Source of the DNA: UBA6163 sp031411655
Lineage (GTDB): Bacteria > Planctomycetota > Planctomycetia > Pirellulales > Pirellulaceae
Direction: 5' to 3'
NCBI GenBank assembly: GCA_031411655.1
Contig: JANOBM010000175.1
Coordinates: 1 to 64,000 of the forward strand
DNA: 64,000 nt
The notes under the pieces were generated by a model. It saw only the letters and a program-made list of their open reading frames with translations, was not told the DNA's origin and did not search any database. This document shows, piece after piece, positions 1 to 8,278 of this stretch. Position 1 is the stretch's first letter, and the number at the start of each line of letters is the position of its first letter. Both the position numbers and the translations under genes were made by a program.

Positions 1-84
1 GGCAACATGATCGAGTTGCACATCAGCAACAGTCCAGGGCGAAGAAAGTCCAAGAATTTGTTGGTACAGTTCTTTGTCTTGCAT
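1..84 (-). CDS. ISL3-type transposase, N-terminal fragment (cut by window edge)
   Basis: Reading leftwards from an ATG at 84, the first 28 codons are open and run off the window. The peptide starts MQDKELYQQILGL and continues with SSPWTV and a V-x-L-D element, the usual opening of ISL3-family DDE transposases (short helix, then a PW-x-V segment before the zinc-binding N-terminal domain). An AAGGAG ribosome binding site lies 7 bases upstream of the ATG. A transposase would cut and paste its insertion sequence. The rest of the gene, its catalytic residues and the other IS end lie outside the window, so completeness cannot be judged. The IS end on this side should lie between 85 and 295, but with one end visible I could not define the terminal inverted repeat. 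Confidence 0.62.
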   Translation of the reverse strand, partial: MQDKELYQQILGLSSPWTVADVQLDHVA

Positions 85-295
85 AGTGGTTCTCCTTGGC
101 GGAGAATTCTACCGAATCCACGACAAACCCGGATGGACCACAAAAGCGCTGCCTTCGCGAACCATTGGGCTCAAACTGAAACGACCTATTCGGTGGTGTT
201 ATCATGCTGAGTCGAGGTGTTTGCTTAACCGTACGTCTGTCCATCCAGCAGCCACCCGATGACTCACTCGAACCCAGTATGAAACTAAATCCACT

Positions 296-1717
296 ATGAC
301 GCCAAAGCTTACTCGTCGGAATTTTGTCCAGTCGGCGGCGCTTGGTATAAGCCTTCCGTGCTTGTTGCCTTCGCGCCCTTTGTTTGCTCAATCACCCAAC
401 GAGCAGTTGAACTTCGCGTGCATTGGGATGGGCGGTCAAATGCGCGGCTATCTGATTCCCGAGCTTTCCAAACTCGATCAGAGAATCGTAGCGATTTGTG
501 ACGTTGATAAGCGTCAACGCGACAGTGCGCTCCAGATCAAAGGGCTAGACGAGGCCAAGGCGTATCATGACTACCGCGACTTGCTCGATAAAGAAAGCGG
601 TGTCGACGCCGTGATCATTGCAACGCCCGACCATTGGCACGTCCCGATTTGCAAGGCGGCCTTGCAAGCGGGCAAACATGTTTACTGTGAAAAGCCGCTT
701 GCACATTCCGTCGCTGAATGTCGCGAGCTGGAATCTCTCGCCAAAGGCCATCGCGGTTTGGCGACACAAACTGGCAACCAGGGCTGCTCGACGGAGGGTT
801 TTCGTCGAAGCTTTGAAGTTTTACAGTCCGGGCTGCTCGGCCAAATCAGCGAAGTGCACGTCTGGCATCCTGCACATAGTTGGCCCAACGGTGTCGACCG
901 CCCCGCTAACAGTGACCCGGTCCCCGAAGGGCTCGATTGGAACTTTTGGTTGGGCTCCGCGCCGGCTCGCCCCTATAACAACGAAATCTATCATCCGGGA
1001 AAATGGCGCGGCTGGTATGATTTTGGGGGAGGTTCGATGGCGGATTTTTGCTGCCACGGCTTTCAACTCGCCTACCGTGCACTCGATCTTGGCGCCCCTA
1101 CACGCATCGAAGCAACCGGGGAGCAAATGGGGCATGAGTCCTATCCGACGCGGTGTCAGGTGACCTTCGACTTTGCCGCGAAGGGACAGCGTGGGCCGGT
1201 CAAGCTTTACTTTTATTCGGGGGACAAGAACTTCCCGCCCGACAGCGTTACCCGCGGCCCTGTGGACTCTACCGGATGCCTCATCGTTGGCAGTGAAGGT
1301 ACGCTGTCAGCAGGACTTTGGAACACGGGCTGCAACATACGCCTTAATGGGGACAAGGAATTTCGTGGCGCGGATCATCCTGAGGTTGCGAAGATCGCAA
1401 AAACGCAACCGCGAATCGACACCGAAGTGCTTAAGTGGGATCCACGTCGGACCGCCAAAGGACAACGCCCGCGATGGAGCCAAGTCAACAATTCACACAT
1501 GTTTGAATGGGTACTGTCTTGCGCTGGCGATGCCAAGACCTATTCTCCCTTTGAGGTCGGTGCACAAATTACCGAAATCGGGATGTTGGGCGTCCTCGCG
1601 CTTCGGCTTCAACAGCCGATCGTTTGGGATGCAGTGAATCGGCAAGCCATCGGCGTTCGCGATGCCGATCGCATCCTCTCACCTCCACCCGCAACGACGG
1701 AGTACCTGCCTGGATGA
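296..1717 (+). CDS. Tat-exported Gfo/Idh/MocA family oxidoreductase
   Basis: Probable NAD(P)-dependent oxidoreductase of 473 residues acting on a sugar, inositol or related polyol; the substrate cannot be read from sequence. Residues 1-31 form a twin-arginine signal (LTRRNFVQ, then a hydrophobic stretch ending in FAQ), so the folded, cofactor-loaded enzyme should be exported to the periplasm. A Rossmann fold follows (FACIGMGGQMRG near 40), then the family's CEKP motif near residue 131, whose Lys is the expected catalytic base, and a C-terminal Gfo/Idh alpha/beta domain rich in Trp and Gly. Planctomycetes carry many paralogues of this Tat-exported type. The gene stands alone: an IS fragment lies to the left and no partner to the right. 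The start is fixed by the twin-arginine motif directly after it. Confidence 0.9.
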   Translation: MTPKLTRRNFVQSAALGISLPCLLPSRPLFAQSPNEQLNFACIGMGGQMRGYLIPELSKLDQRIVAICDVDKRQRDSALQIKGLDEAKAYHDYRDLLDKESGVDAVIIATPDHWHVPICKAALQAGKHVYCEKPLAHSVAECRELESLAKGHRGLATQTGNQGCSTEGFRRSFEVLQSGLLGQISEVHVWHPAHSWPNGVDRPANSDPVPEGLDWNFWLGSAPARPYNNEIYHPGKWRGWYDFGGGSMADFCCHGFQLAYRALDLGAPTRIEATGEQMGHESYPTRCQVTFDFAAKGQRGPVKLYFYSGDKNFPPDSVTRGPVDSTGCLIVGSEGTLSAGLWNTGCNIRLNGDKEFRGADHPEVAKIAKTQPRIDTEVLKWDPRRTAKGQRPRWSQVNNSHMFEWVLSCAGDAKTYSPFEVGAQITEIGMLGVLALRLQQPIVWDAVNRQAIGVRDADRILSPPPATTEYLPG

Positions 1718-2190
1718 GTCGCCGTCACATGGAGCTTCGAAGCTGTTTTCACCGACGCGGGAGCGGTGAGTCCTCTGCAGATGACATTCCTTGGGTTGGA
1801 ACGACTGCTTCTTTTACCCGCCGGTAATGATTGACAAGGAGCGTAACGCGGCAATTCACCGTGTTCTCAAATTCACCATGCTCTCAATCGCTGCATCCTG
1901 CAAATGCAGCGATTTACTGTTTTTTGCGTACTTATGGCGACTTAAAAGGTGAAAAACCGCACTCGCCGGACATTGAATTGTCGACTCGGCATTGCCAACG
2001 GCAGTGGTTTTGCTACTCTATCGACCCCTCGTGTCGGACGCGGGAAAACGTTTTTGCGTTATCTCAGTCGTCCTCACACGCTCGCGCAGGTGCGCGAGTT
2101 GAATCGTCCAATTTTCAATACAAGTCTTGGCTCGTGCCAAACCGCTGAATTCGGCGGATGATGGCCGCAAACAATCGGAGTTGTCTTTAG
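1718..2190. other. Intergenic region, no gene recognised
   Basis: 473 bases between the oxidoreductase and the small basic gene. Open frames here are short and their translations resemble no family I know. The only distinct structure is an 18-base palindrome at 2081-2098 (CTCGCGCA-gg-TGCGCGAG). The right end should hold the promoter of the small basic gene, with a GGAG Shine-Dalgarno at about 2177-2180. Confidence 0.5.
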
Positions 2191-2280
2191 GTGGGTACGA
2201 AGAAAACAGGTAAAGGCCGACGGAAGGTCGGACGGAAGAAACGACGCATGCGAGCCCGGATTCGCCACCGAAAGAAATAG
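2191..2280 (+). CDS. Very small basic protein (29 aa), possibly AURKAIP1/COX24-like
   Basis: A GTG start at 2191 opens a 29-codon frame ending in TAG at 2278-2280. More than half of the residues are Lys or Arg; the protein begins MGTKKTGKGRRKVG and ends in a run like KKRRMRARIRHRKK. A GGAG sequence sits about ten bases upstream of the start, and a perfect hairpin follows at 2339-2364. The composition and the KKRRMR core resemble the tiny AURKAIP1/COX24-domain proteins found in several bacterial phyla, whose mitochondrial relative (mS38) sits on the small ribosomal subunit. A nucleic-acid or ribosome-binding role is an inference. Another small ribosome-associated basic protein is the alternative. 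The evidence that it is a gene is composition, ribosome binding site and downstream hairpin; a search against planctomycete genomes would settle it. Confidence 0.55.
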   Translation: MGTKKTGKGRRKVGRKKRRMRARIRHRKK

Positions 2281-2338
2281 TTCGCTTTGGCAGCGTCTCT
2301 ACGTTGCCAAGTCGCTCTGTTCGTTTTCTTTTCCCAAG

Positions 2339-2364
2339 ACGTCTCGTAATTTTTTACGAGACGT
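2339..2364. terminator. Perfect 11-bp hairpin, probable terminator
   Basis: Arms 2339-2349 and 2354-2364 (ACGTCTCGTAA / TTACGAGACGT) pair perfectly around a TTTT loop. It lies between the small basic gene on the plus strand and the convergent coiled-coil gene on the minus strand. Neither side has a clear T-run, so it is either a weak bidirectional terminator or a transcript-end stabiliser. Confidence 0.5.
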
Positions 2365-2481
2365 GAGTCCGCTGTTCGTGGGGAGAAATCGCATGGACTA
2401 GTCCCTGCGTACTTCGTGCGTTCCTTCACCGACATACTCGAAACCGGTAAGGGCTCAGACGCGTATGCCAGCCGCCGGGGA

Positions 2482-3504
2482 TCAGTCCGCTAAACCGAGC
2501 TTTGCAAGCCAACGGCGAGTTTGATTGGGACCGGTCAACTCTTCTTGTCGTAGCTCACGACGCATGTGCGCGATTTGCTCTTCTAACGCTATGTTTTGTT
2601 TTTCCAGCTGCTGTCGCTCACGAGCTAGGTTGGCTCGTTCGATCGATGCCGCAATTTCCATCTTTCTAAACTTACCCTCCCATTCAACTTGTAAATCCTG
2701 TAATCGCTGACGCTCTTCTTGGACAAGTTCGTCACTATCGATGAGTTGTGCGATGGCGGCAGCGCCAAATGCCGTCCCCTCTTCGCACTGCGCGGGGCGT
2801 TGTTCGAGCAACTCGCGAAGCTGTGCAATCTCGTCATCGCGGGTTTGAATATCGGTGCGAAGCCGTTCCACTGTTTGGCTTAACTCAACGGTCGAGCCTG
2901 AATCAGTGACGACGATTTCTTCGTCTTGTGCAAAAAGCAGTGCCTTTCTTTGTTCCCAAGTTAAGGTAGCGTCCGAGTCGCTCGAACGGTCGATGGAACG
3001 TCTCACGGATACCTGCGCTATCTGACCCGCAAGCTCTTCATTTTGAAGTTGCAGACATTCCATTTCGTCGCGTAGCGTTTCAATTTCAGATCGTAGCTCA
3101 GCCTCCACGATCGCATGTTGATGCGAATCGCTGCGAGGATCCAATATCGCATCTTTCCGTGGTAATTCCGGACTATAAGTATCGGGTATTGTGCCCTCGG
3201 CACCACTGAGGGTCGGAACCGGGGCCATCCGAACAATCGCTTGAGCAACTTCAGCGAGCGAGCGTTCGATTCCGGAAAGGCGTTTATCCAGGTCACAAAA
3301 GTTTATGCCTGGCGTACGATCGACTCCATCCAAGTCGGAAGTCTCTGCGGCTTCATGAGACGTCGTCCCCAGCAAGGCGGACTCCGTGGATAAGCATTCC
3401 GTCACCGTCTCCTTCAACGAAGGAATATTTGGCGAAGCAGCCGTAAAGACGGCGGTCGGCGTCGATGATGGGCGGTTCGAATTTCGGCGACCCATGCTTA
3501 ACAA
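2482..3504 (-). CDS. Hypothetical coiled-coil protein
   Basis: 340-residue protein of unknown function. The first ~130 residues are polar and probably disordered, rich in Ser, Thr and Pro. Most of residues 130-325 are charged and helical with long Glu/Gln/Arg runs typical of coiled coil (for example QTRDDEIAQLRELLEQRP and RERQQLEKQNIALEEQI). It ends in a short conserved-looking segment with GPNQTRRWLAKLGLAD, which could be a docking or folding motif. There is no signal peptide and no membrane segment, so it is probably cytoplasmic. A start at the Met four residues later (MGRRNSNRP) is equally possible. It is divergent from xseB, with 228 bases between them. I recognise no family; a scaffold or cytoskeleton-like role would be guesswork. 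Confidence 0.7.
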   Translation of the reverse strand: MLSMGRRNSNRPSSTPTAVFTAASPNIPSLKETVTECLSTESALLGTTSHEAAETSDLDGVDRTPGINFCDLDKRLSGIERSLAEVAQAIVRMAPVPTLSGAEGTIPDTYSPELPRKDAILDPRSDSHQHAIVEAELRSEIETLRDEMECLQLQNEELAGQIAQVSVRRSIDRSSDSDATLTWEQRKALLFAQDEEIVVTDSGSTVELSQTVERLRTDIQTRDDEIAQLRELLEQRPAQCEEGTAFGAAAIAQLIDSDELVQEERQRLQDLQVEWEGKFRKMEIAASIERANLARERQQLEKQNIALEEQIAHMRRELRQEELTGPNQTRRWLAKLGLAD

Positions 3505-3732
3505 TCCAGCAACTTACGGATAGAAAAATGAAGAAATCACGGACTTCGGCCTGAGGAAGCGACGACTAACCGGTAAACCATGGCCGGGGCGGTTTGGATT
3601 TCATGGTCACTCGGCGTTTCCACGGCGCATCGTTCAGACCAACGCGGTATATTTGGACCGGTCGGTTACAACAGGTAGGTCAAAAAACTCCCATTGTCAA
3701 AAGACAATCTTCCTTCGCCCGTCGGATCACTC

Positions 3733-4251
3733 ATGTCAATGGATCAAGCTTCCGGTCACAACGACGAGTCCGAGGATCCCGAAAATCCGCCCACACCCTT
3801 GGCATTTAAAGGAAAAAATACGTCGCCCCCTCGTGAATCCCGTCGCAGTCGCTCCGTCCACGGGAAGGCGAAAAGAAGCTTTGAACAGGCGATTGGCGAG
3901 GTAGAAGGGGTAGTTTCAAGACTGGAGAGCGGCCAACTCGATCTTGCCAAATCTCTTGACGAATACCAACGAGGCGTGGGCATGCTCAAGGAATGCTACG
4001 AATTGCTCAATCAGGCCGAGCGCCGAATTGCCTTGCTTTCCGGATTCGACGCGGATGGAAATCCAGTGGTTGAGCCGTTCGATATCCAGGCGACATCGAT
4101 CGAGGAGAAGCAAGCGTCGCGCAGCGCACGGCGGAGCGCGTCCTCCGCTGAAAAGCCGCCCCGCAACGCTCCAAAACCTCTCAATTTTTCACCTGAATTG
4201 AGCGAAAGCGAGCTCTTTGACGGTGAGACACCCACCGATGGATTGTTCTAG
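3733..4251 (+). CDS. xseB: Exodeoxyribonuclease VII small subunit
   Basis: Small subunit of exonuclease VII, which with several copies of XseB per XseA degrades single-stranded DNA to oligonucleotides. The family domain is at residues ~45-115 and is recognised by FEQAIGEVEGVVSRLESG, then SLDEYQRGVGML and a final CYELLNQAERRI. At 172 residues the protein is twice the usual ~80: polar disordered tails flank the domain, including a Ser/Arg/Pro-rich C-terminus. I chose the ATG at 3733; an in-frame TTG at 3694 would add 13 residues. It lies five bases before ispA and heads an xseB-ispA-dxs cluster, an arrangement common in bacteria. xseA is not in the window. Confidence 0.85.
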   Translation: MSMDQASGHNDESEDPENPPTPLAFKGKNTSPPRESRRSRSVHGKAKRSFEQAIGEVEGVVSRLESGQLDLAKSLDEYQRGVGMLKECYELLNQAERRIALLSGFDADGNPVVEPFDIQATSIEEKQASRSARRSASSAEKPPRNAPKPLNFSPELSESELFDGETPTDGLF

Positions 4252-4256
4252 GCCAC

Positions 4257-5156
4257 ATGATGGAAGTCAGCGATGCAAAACCGAGAAATGGACTTGAAGA
4301 TCTACTTCCCGGGATCGAATCCGCGCTAGCTGCGTCGTGCAATTGGTCACAAGATTGCCCGAAACATCTCGGCGACGCGATGCGTTACTCGCTCCTTGCC
4401 CCGGGCAAGCGACTCCGACCGGCAATGGTCCTGATGGCTTGCGAGGCGGTCAGCGGAAAGACTGAAGCAGGACTATTGGGTGCAGTCGCGATCGAGATGA
4501 TTCATGCCTACTCGTTGGTTCATGACGACCTTCCCGCGATGGATGATGACGACCTTCGTCGCGGCCGACCGACGACGCACATCGCGTTTGACGAAGCGAC
4601 GGCGATCCTGGCAGGCGACGCGTTACTCGCCGAGGCCTTTGGACAATTGGCCAACGCACCCCTTCCCGCCGATGTATTGATCGAGTGCCTTCGAACATTA
4701 TCTTACGCCAGCGGCCCGGAGGCGCTTGTCGGTGGCCAAGCCGAAGATTTAGCCGCAGAACAGGGTGGAGAGCAGACTCTGCAACGGCTCGAGGCTATTC
4801 ATCGGCGAAAAACTGGCGCTTTATTCGACGCATCGATCCGCATCGGCGGTCTACTCGGTGGTGGGGATGCGGAATCCCTGCAAGCATTGGGGAGCTATTC
4901 CCGTCCCCTAGGACTAGCATTTCAGGTCGTCGACGACTGCCTCGACCACACGTCGACGGCTGAGTCTCTTGGCAAACGGACTGGAAAAGACTTGGCGCGG
5001 GGAAAGCTGACCTATCCGGGATTGCTTGGGTTAGATGCAGCGAAAGAAATGGCAAAGTCGCTAATATCTGAGTCTTTATCGGCAGTTGAGGTTTTTGGAA
5101 ACGATGCTTGGCGGTTAAGATGGCTAGCGAAGTTTGTGCTTGACCGAACTCGGTAA
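4257..5156 (+). CDS. ispA: Polyprenyl (farnesyl/geranylgeranyl) diphosphate synthase
   Basis: Makes C15 or C20 prenyl diphosphates by adding isopentenyl diphosphate to allylic primers; it feeds quinone, carotenoid and undecaprenyl synthesis. The first aspartate-rich motif (VHDDLPAMDDDDLRRGRPT) is near residue 87 and the second (FQVVDDCLD) near 225; GKRTGKDLARGKLTYPGLLG follows, as in the IspA group. Length (299) is normal. The residues before the first DDxxD set chain length, but I do not assign farnesyl versus geranylgeranyl. The start follows xseB by five bases, and dxs begins five bases after the stop, so one transcript is very likely. Pairing with dxs places the first MEP-pathway step and prenyl chain building under common control. 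Confidence 0.93.
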   Translation: MMEVSDAKPRNGLEDLLPGIESALAASCNWSQDCPKHLGDAMRYSLLAPGKRLRPAMVLMACEAVSGKTEAGLLGAVAIEMIHAYSLVHDDLPAMDDDDLRRGRPTTHIAFDEATAILAGDALLAEAFGQLANAPLPADVLIECLRTLSYASGPEALVGGQAEDLAAEQGGEQTLQRLEAIHRRKTGALFDASIRIGGLLGGGDAESLQALGSYSRPLGLAFQVVDDCLDHTSTAESLGKRTGKDLARGKLTYPGLLGLDAAKEMAKSLISESLSAVEVFGNDAWRLRWLAKFVLDRTR

Positions 5157-5161
5157 AGCCA

Positions 5162-7126
5162 ATGGCTCGATGGAATGAGTTACTTGTTTTGCCCCCAGAG
5201 ATGACGTCGATGAAAATTGGTTCGCACCCACTCTTATCACGAATCGTGTCTGCCGAAACGCTGAAGCGATTTTCGCCAGAAGAGTTGCAACAGTGTGCCG
5301 CGGAAATTCGTTACGTGCTCTGTAACCTGCTTGCCGCGCGGACTGCACATTTCGCAAGCAACCTCGGTGTCGTTGAGCTTTGTCTGGCATTGCATTCCGA
5401 ATTTGACTTCACGCATGACCGATTGATTTGGGACACCGGCCACCAAATCTACCCACACAAACTCGTGACTGGGCGATATCAAGAATTTGATACGATTCGC
5501 ACTCAGGGCGGTCTGATGGGCTACCCAAATCCCGCGGAGAGTCCCTACGACTTGTTTATGACCGGTCATGCCGGTTGTAGCGTCAGCACTGCAATGGGTC
5601 TGGCTAGCGGCGATTTGATGATGGGCGAAACAACGCGGCACAGCGTCGCCGTCATTGGCGATGGGGCTCTTCCAAGCGGCATCGTCTTCGAGGCCATGAA
5701 TAATGCGGGCTCCAGCGGCGACAAGCTGACGATTATTTTGAACGACAACAAGATGTCGATTTGCCCCCGGGTAGGATCGATTGCAGCCTATCTGGATCGG
5801 TTGAGAAGCAATCCGTTTTACACCGGTCTGAAGCAAGAAGTAACAAAGGTGTTGGGGATGGTGCCGATGTTTGGTGACCCCGCCGAACGGATGCTAGCCC
5901 AGATGAAGGAAGGTGTGAAGGCAGGGTTTCTCGGTGGAATGCTCTTTGAGGAACTCGGGATTCGATACGTGGGTCCGATCGATGGACATGACATCGGTCT
6001 GCTACGCAAGTACCTACGAATGACGAGGGAGATGGACGGACCGGTACTTCTTCACGTCGTGACCGAAAAGGGGCATGGCTACAAACCGGCCGAACTAAAC
6101 CCTGTTTATTTCCATACACCGCCAGCATTCAAAGATCAAAACGGTAAGCCAGTCGCGCTACGTAGCGATGGCAAGCCACCCTACACCAACTTTATTCGAG
6201 ATGCGATCGCCGTTGAACTCGAACGAGACCCACGCGTTACTGTATTGACGGCGGCGATGTGCCAGGGAAACAAACTAGAACCGATCCGGGAGAAATTTCC
6301 CCAGCAGTTCTTTGACGTGGGGATCTGCGAGTCGCATGCCGTCGCGTTTGCAGCCGGACAATGCAAAGCCGGACTGAGGCCGATCGTTGATATTTACAGC
6401 ACCTTCCTTCAACGCAGCTTTGATCAAATCTTCCAAGAGGTCTGCCTGCAGCGCCTTCCGGTCACGTTCTTGATGGACCGTGCTGGATTGGCTGGCGCTG
6501 ACGGCCCAACTCATCATGGCGTTTTTGACATCGCCTACCTGCGGTCCTTTCCAAACATTGTGTTGGCAGCTCCGGGCTACGCCAATGAAGTCGCGCCCCT
6601 GCTCAGATTTGCACTCCAGCACGATGTCGCCGTGGCGATTCGTTACCCGAAAGCTTCGGTACTAAGCCTTAATCACTCTTCCGCGGAGATTCGCCTTGGG
6701 GAGAGTGAAGTGATTCGCGAAGGCACCGACGGAACGATTCTTGCGTATGGGGCTATCCTCGACCAAGCCCTTACCGCCGCCGAGATGCTTGAAGGCGAAC
6801 TGAGCATCGGGGTCGTGAATGCACGGTTTGCCAAGCCGATCGATGACGCCATGGTCCGGCGAGCATTTTCTAACGGTTCTTTTGTGATTACCGTGGAGGA
6901 AGCTGCGGTCGTCGGTGGTTTTGGGTCTGCGGTTCTGGAATCGGCAAATGAACAGAATCTAGATACCCGTAAACTTCGCCGGCTCGGCCTTCCCGATCAA
7001 TTTATCGAACACGGCAGTCGAGAAACGCTCCTTGAGCAGTGTGGCTTGGGACCGCGGGAGATTGCCAACGCATGTCGTCAAGCGATGGGTGTTTCCACGA
7101 TTCGGGACGAGAGCTCCTGCAGATAA
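5162..7126 (+). CDS. dxs: 1-deoxy-D-xylulose-5-phosphate synthase
   Basis: Thiamine-diphosphate enzyme condensing pyruvate and glyceraldehyde 3-phosphate, the entry and main control step of the MEP isoprenoid pathway. The DXS N-terminal signature WDTGHQIYPHKLVTGR is near residue 90, the GDG thiamine-diphosphate motif (VIGDGALPSG) near 165 with its LNDNKMS partner near 196, and the transketolase pyrimidine-binding and C-terminal domains follow from ~340. The DRAGLAGADGPTHHG segment matches DXS rather than transketolase. At 654 residues it is slightly longer than usual because of the N-terminus; starts at 5201 or 5210 (MTSMKIG, MKIG) would give a more typical protein. It is the third gene of the xseB-ispA-dxs cluster. 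Confidence 0.95.
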   Translation: MARWNELLVLPPEMTSMKIGSHPLLSRIVSAETLKRFSPEELQQCAAEIRYVLCNLLAARTAHFASNLGVVELCLALHSEFDFTHDRLIWDTGHQIYPHKLVTGRYQEFDTIRTQGGLMGYPNPAESPYDLFMTGHAGCSVSTAMGLASGDLMMGETTRHSVAVIGDGALPSGIVFEAMNNAGSSGDKLTIILNDNKMSICPRVGSIAAYLDRLRSNPFYTGLKQEVTKVLGMVPMFGDPAERMLAQMKEGVKAGFLGGMLFEELGIRYVGPIDGHDIGLLRKYLRMTREMDGPVLLHVVTEKGHGYKPAELNPVYFHTPPAFKDQNGKPVALRSDGKPPYTNFIRDAIAVELERDPRVTVLTAAMCQGNKLEPIREKFPQQFFDVGICESHAVAFAAGQCKAGLRPIVDIYSTFLQRSFDQIFQEVCLQRLPVTFLMDRAGLAGADGPTHHGVFDIAYLRSFPNIVLAAPGYANEVAPLLRFALQHDVAVAIRYPKASVLSLNHSSAEIRLGESEVIREGTDGTILAYGAILDQALTAAEMLEGELSIGVVNARFAKPIDDAMVRRAFSNGSFVITVEEAAVVGGFGSAVLESANEQNLDTRKLRRLGLPDQFIEHGSRETLLEQCGLGPREIANACRQAMGVSTIRDESSCR

Positions 7127-7164
7127 CGAACCGGACGTTTGGTGACATTCAAAACTGGTTGGGC

Positions 7165-7296
7165 TAGTGCTTCAACCAACTTAAATATTACGGTTGGCGG
7201 GGATGCGTACTACGGACTTCCAGCCCGTCGTTGACGATGTTTGCCGACGGACTGGAAGTCCGTCGTACCCTCAAACTAAATATTGACGAAGCACTA
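7165..7296. repeat. Palindromic REPIN/MITE-like intergenic element
   Basis: 132-base element with perfect 9-base ends (TAGTGCTTC at 7165-7173, GAAGCACTA at 7288-7296) enclosing a large inverted repeat: 7207-7230 pairs with 7245-7268 over 24 bases with two mismatches around a 14-base loop. The core reads like TACGACGGACTTCCAGTCC, a motif I associate with many intergenic copies in Rhodopirellula-type genomes. It encodes nothing. It sits between dxs and nadK, so it may also end the dxs transcript. Whether it is mobilised by a RAYT transposase cannot be seen here. Confidence 0.7.
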
Positions 7297-7337
7297 ATCT
7301 CGTCTCGTTGCCCCCGCGCAATTACTAATGATGCTCC

Positions 7338-8255
7338 GTGGTAACTCCTAACCTTTCAAACGTCGGCAATGAAAAACGCTTCTCGGTTGCGTGCGTTCCA
7401 GAGTGGATCGTGCAAAAGAGGAGGCCACGTGTTGCCGTTCTCGGAGCTCCCAATCGTCCGCGCGTGCTGAGTGCGATCGAGCGACTGCGACCAGCCATCC
7501 TGGACCACGCCGATATCGTTGTCGAGGACTTGGAGTTCGCCTTTGATTTCACGAACTCCGATATCGATCTGATCATCGTCTTGGGTGGCGACGGCTCCAT
7601 TTTGCAGTCGGCGCGTCAATTGGCAGGACGAGAGATTCCTGTTCTCGGTGTGAACTGCGGTACCCTCGGTTTTCTCGCCGCCTTATCGCCTGACAATTTC
7701 TTGAAAGTTTGGCCCGAGGTTAGTTGCGGTGGCTTTTCAATCATCGACCATCTGATGCTGCGCGTCGCGCATGTTCGAGGCGGCGTTGAGATCGCGTATC
7801 AGCTTGCATTAAATGAAGCTGCAATTCTCGGCGGCCCTCCCTATCAAATCATGGAGGTCGATCTTTATTCAGACCGCACATTGGCAACGACCTATCGATG
7901 TGACGGATTGATCGTTAGTACGCCAGTGGGTTCAACAGCGTACAACTTGTCTGCCGGGGGCCCCATCGTCCGGAAACATCTTCGCGCGATGATCATCCAG
8001 CCGATCAGTCCTCATACGTTGACCTATCGTCCCCTTGTCGATTCCGCCGAATCGGAGCTTGAACTTGTGGTCGCGCGGCCCAACGATTCGACAAGTGTCG
8101 TTACCGATGGTAGGGTTTTAGGGCAAATCATCCGGGGCGACCGAATCACCATTCGTGCGAGTGAATTCTCATTCCGAATGCTAAATGTGCCTGGTCAAAA
8201 CGAATACAAGACGTTGCGTGATAAGCTCGGATGGGGCGGTAGCGTCTTAGGCTGA
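7338..8255 (+). CDS. nadK: NAD kinase
   Basis: Phosphorylates NAD to NADP using ATP or polyphosphate in the cytoplasm. The GGDGSIL motif is near residue 83 and NCGTLGFLA near 107; the NAD-binding STPVGSTAYNLSAGGPIV segment near 195 completes the family pattern, and the C-terminal beta domain contains a typical VTDGR. At 305 residues it is within range; the first ~25 residues are not conserved, and a GTG at 7410, just before RRPRVAVLGAPNR, is an alternative start. It is separated from dxs by the palindromic element and is probably transcribed from its own promoter. It ends 23 bases before the convergent hydrolase gene. Confidence 0.92.
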   Translation: MVTPNLSNVGNEKRFSVACVPEWIVQKRRPRVAVLGAPNRPRVLSAIERLRPAILDHADIVVEDLEFAFDFTNSDIDLIIVLGGDGSILQSARQLAGREIPVLGVNCGTLGFLAALSPDNFLKVWPEVSCGGFSIIDHLMLRVAHVRGGVEIAYQLALNEAAILGGPPYQIMEVDLYSDRTLATTYRCDGLIVSTPVGSTAYNLSAGGPIVRKHLRAMIIQPISPHTLTYRPLVDSAESELELVVARPNDSTSVVTDGRVLGQIIRGDRITIRASEFSFRMLNVPGQNEYKTLRDKLGWGGSVLG

Positions 8256-8278
8256 TAACGAAATAAGCATCGAAGACT

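Noticed and set aside
2081..2098. CTCGCGCA-gg-TGCGCGAG palindrome as an operator or terminator
   Set aside because: Two-base loop, no T-run and no clear gene association; mentioned only in the intergenic entry.
1831..2161. Plus-strand frames of 70-105 codons after the oxidoreductase gene
   Set aside because: Translations are rich in Ser/Arg/Cys without domain or ribosome binding site; look like non-coding sequence.
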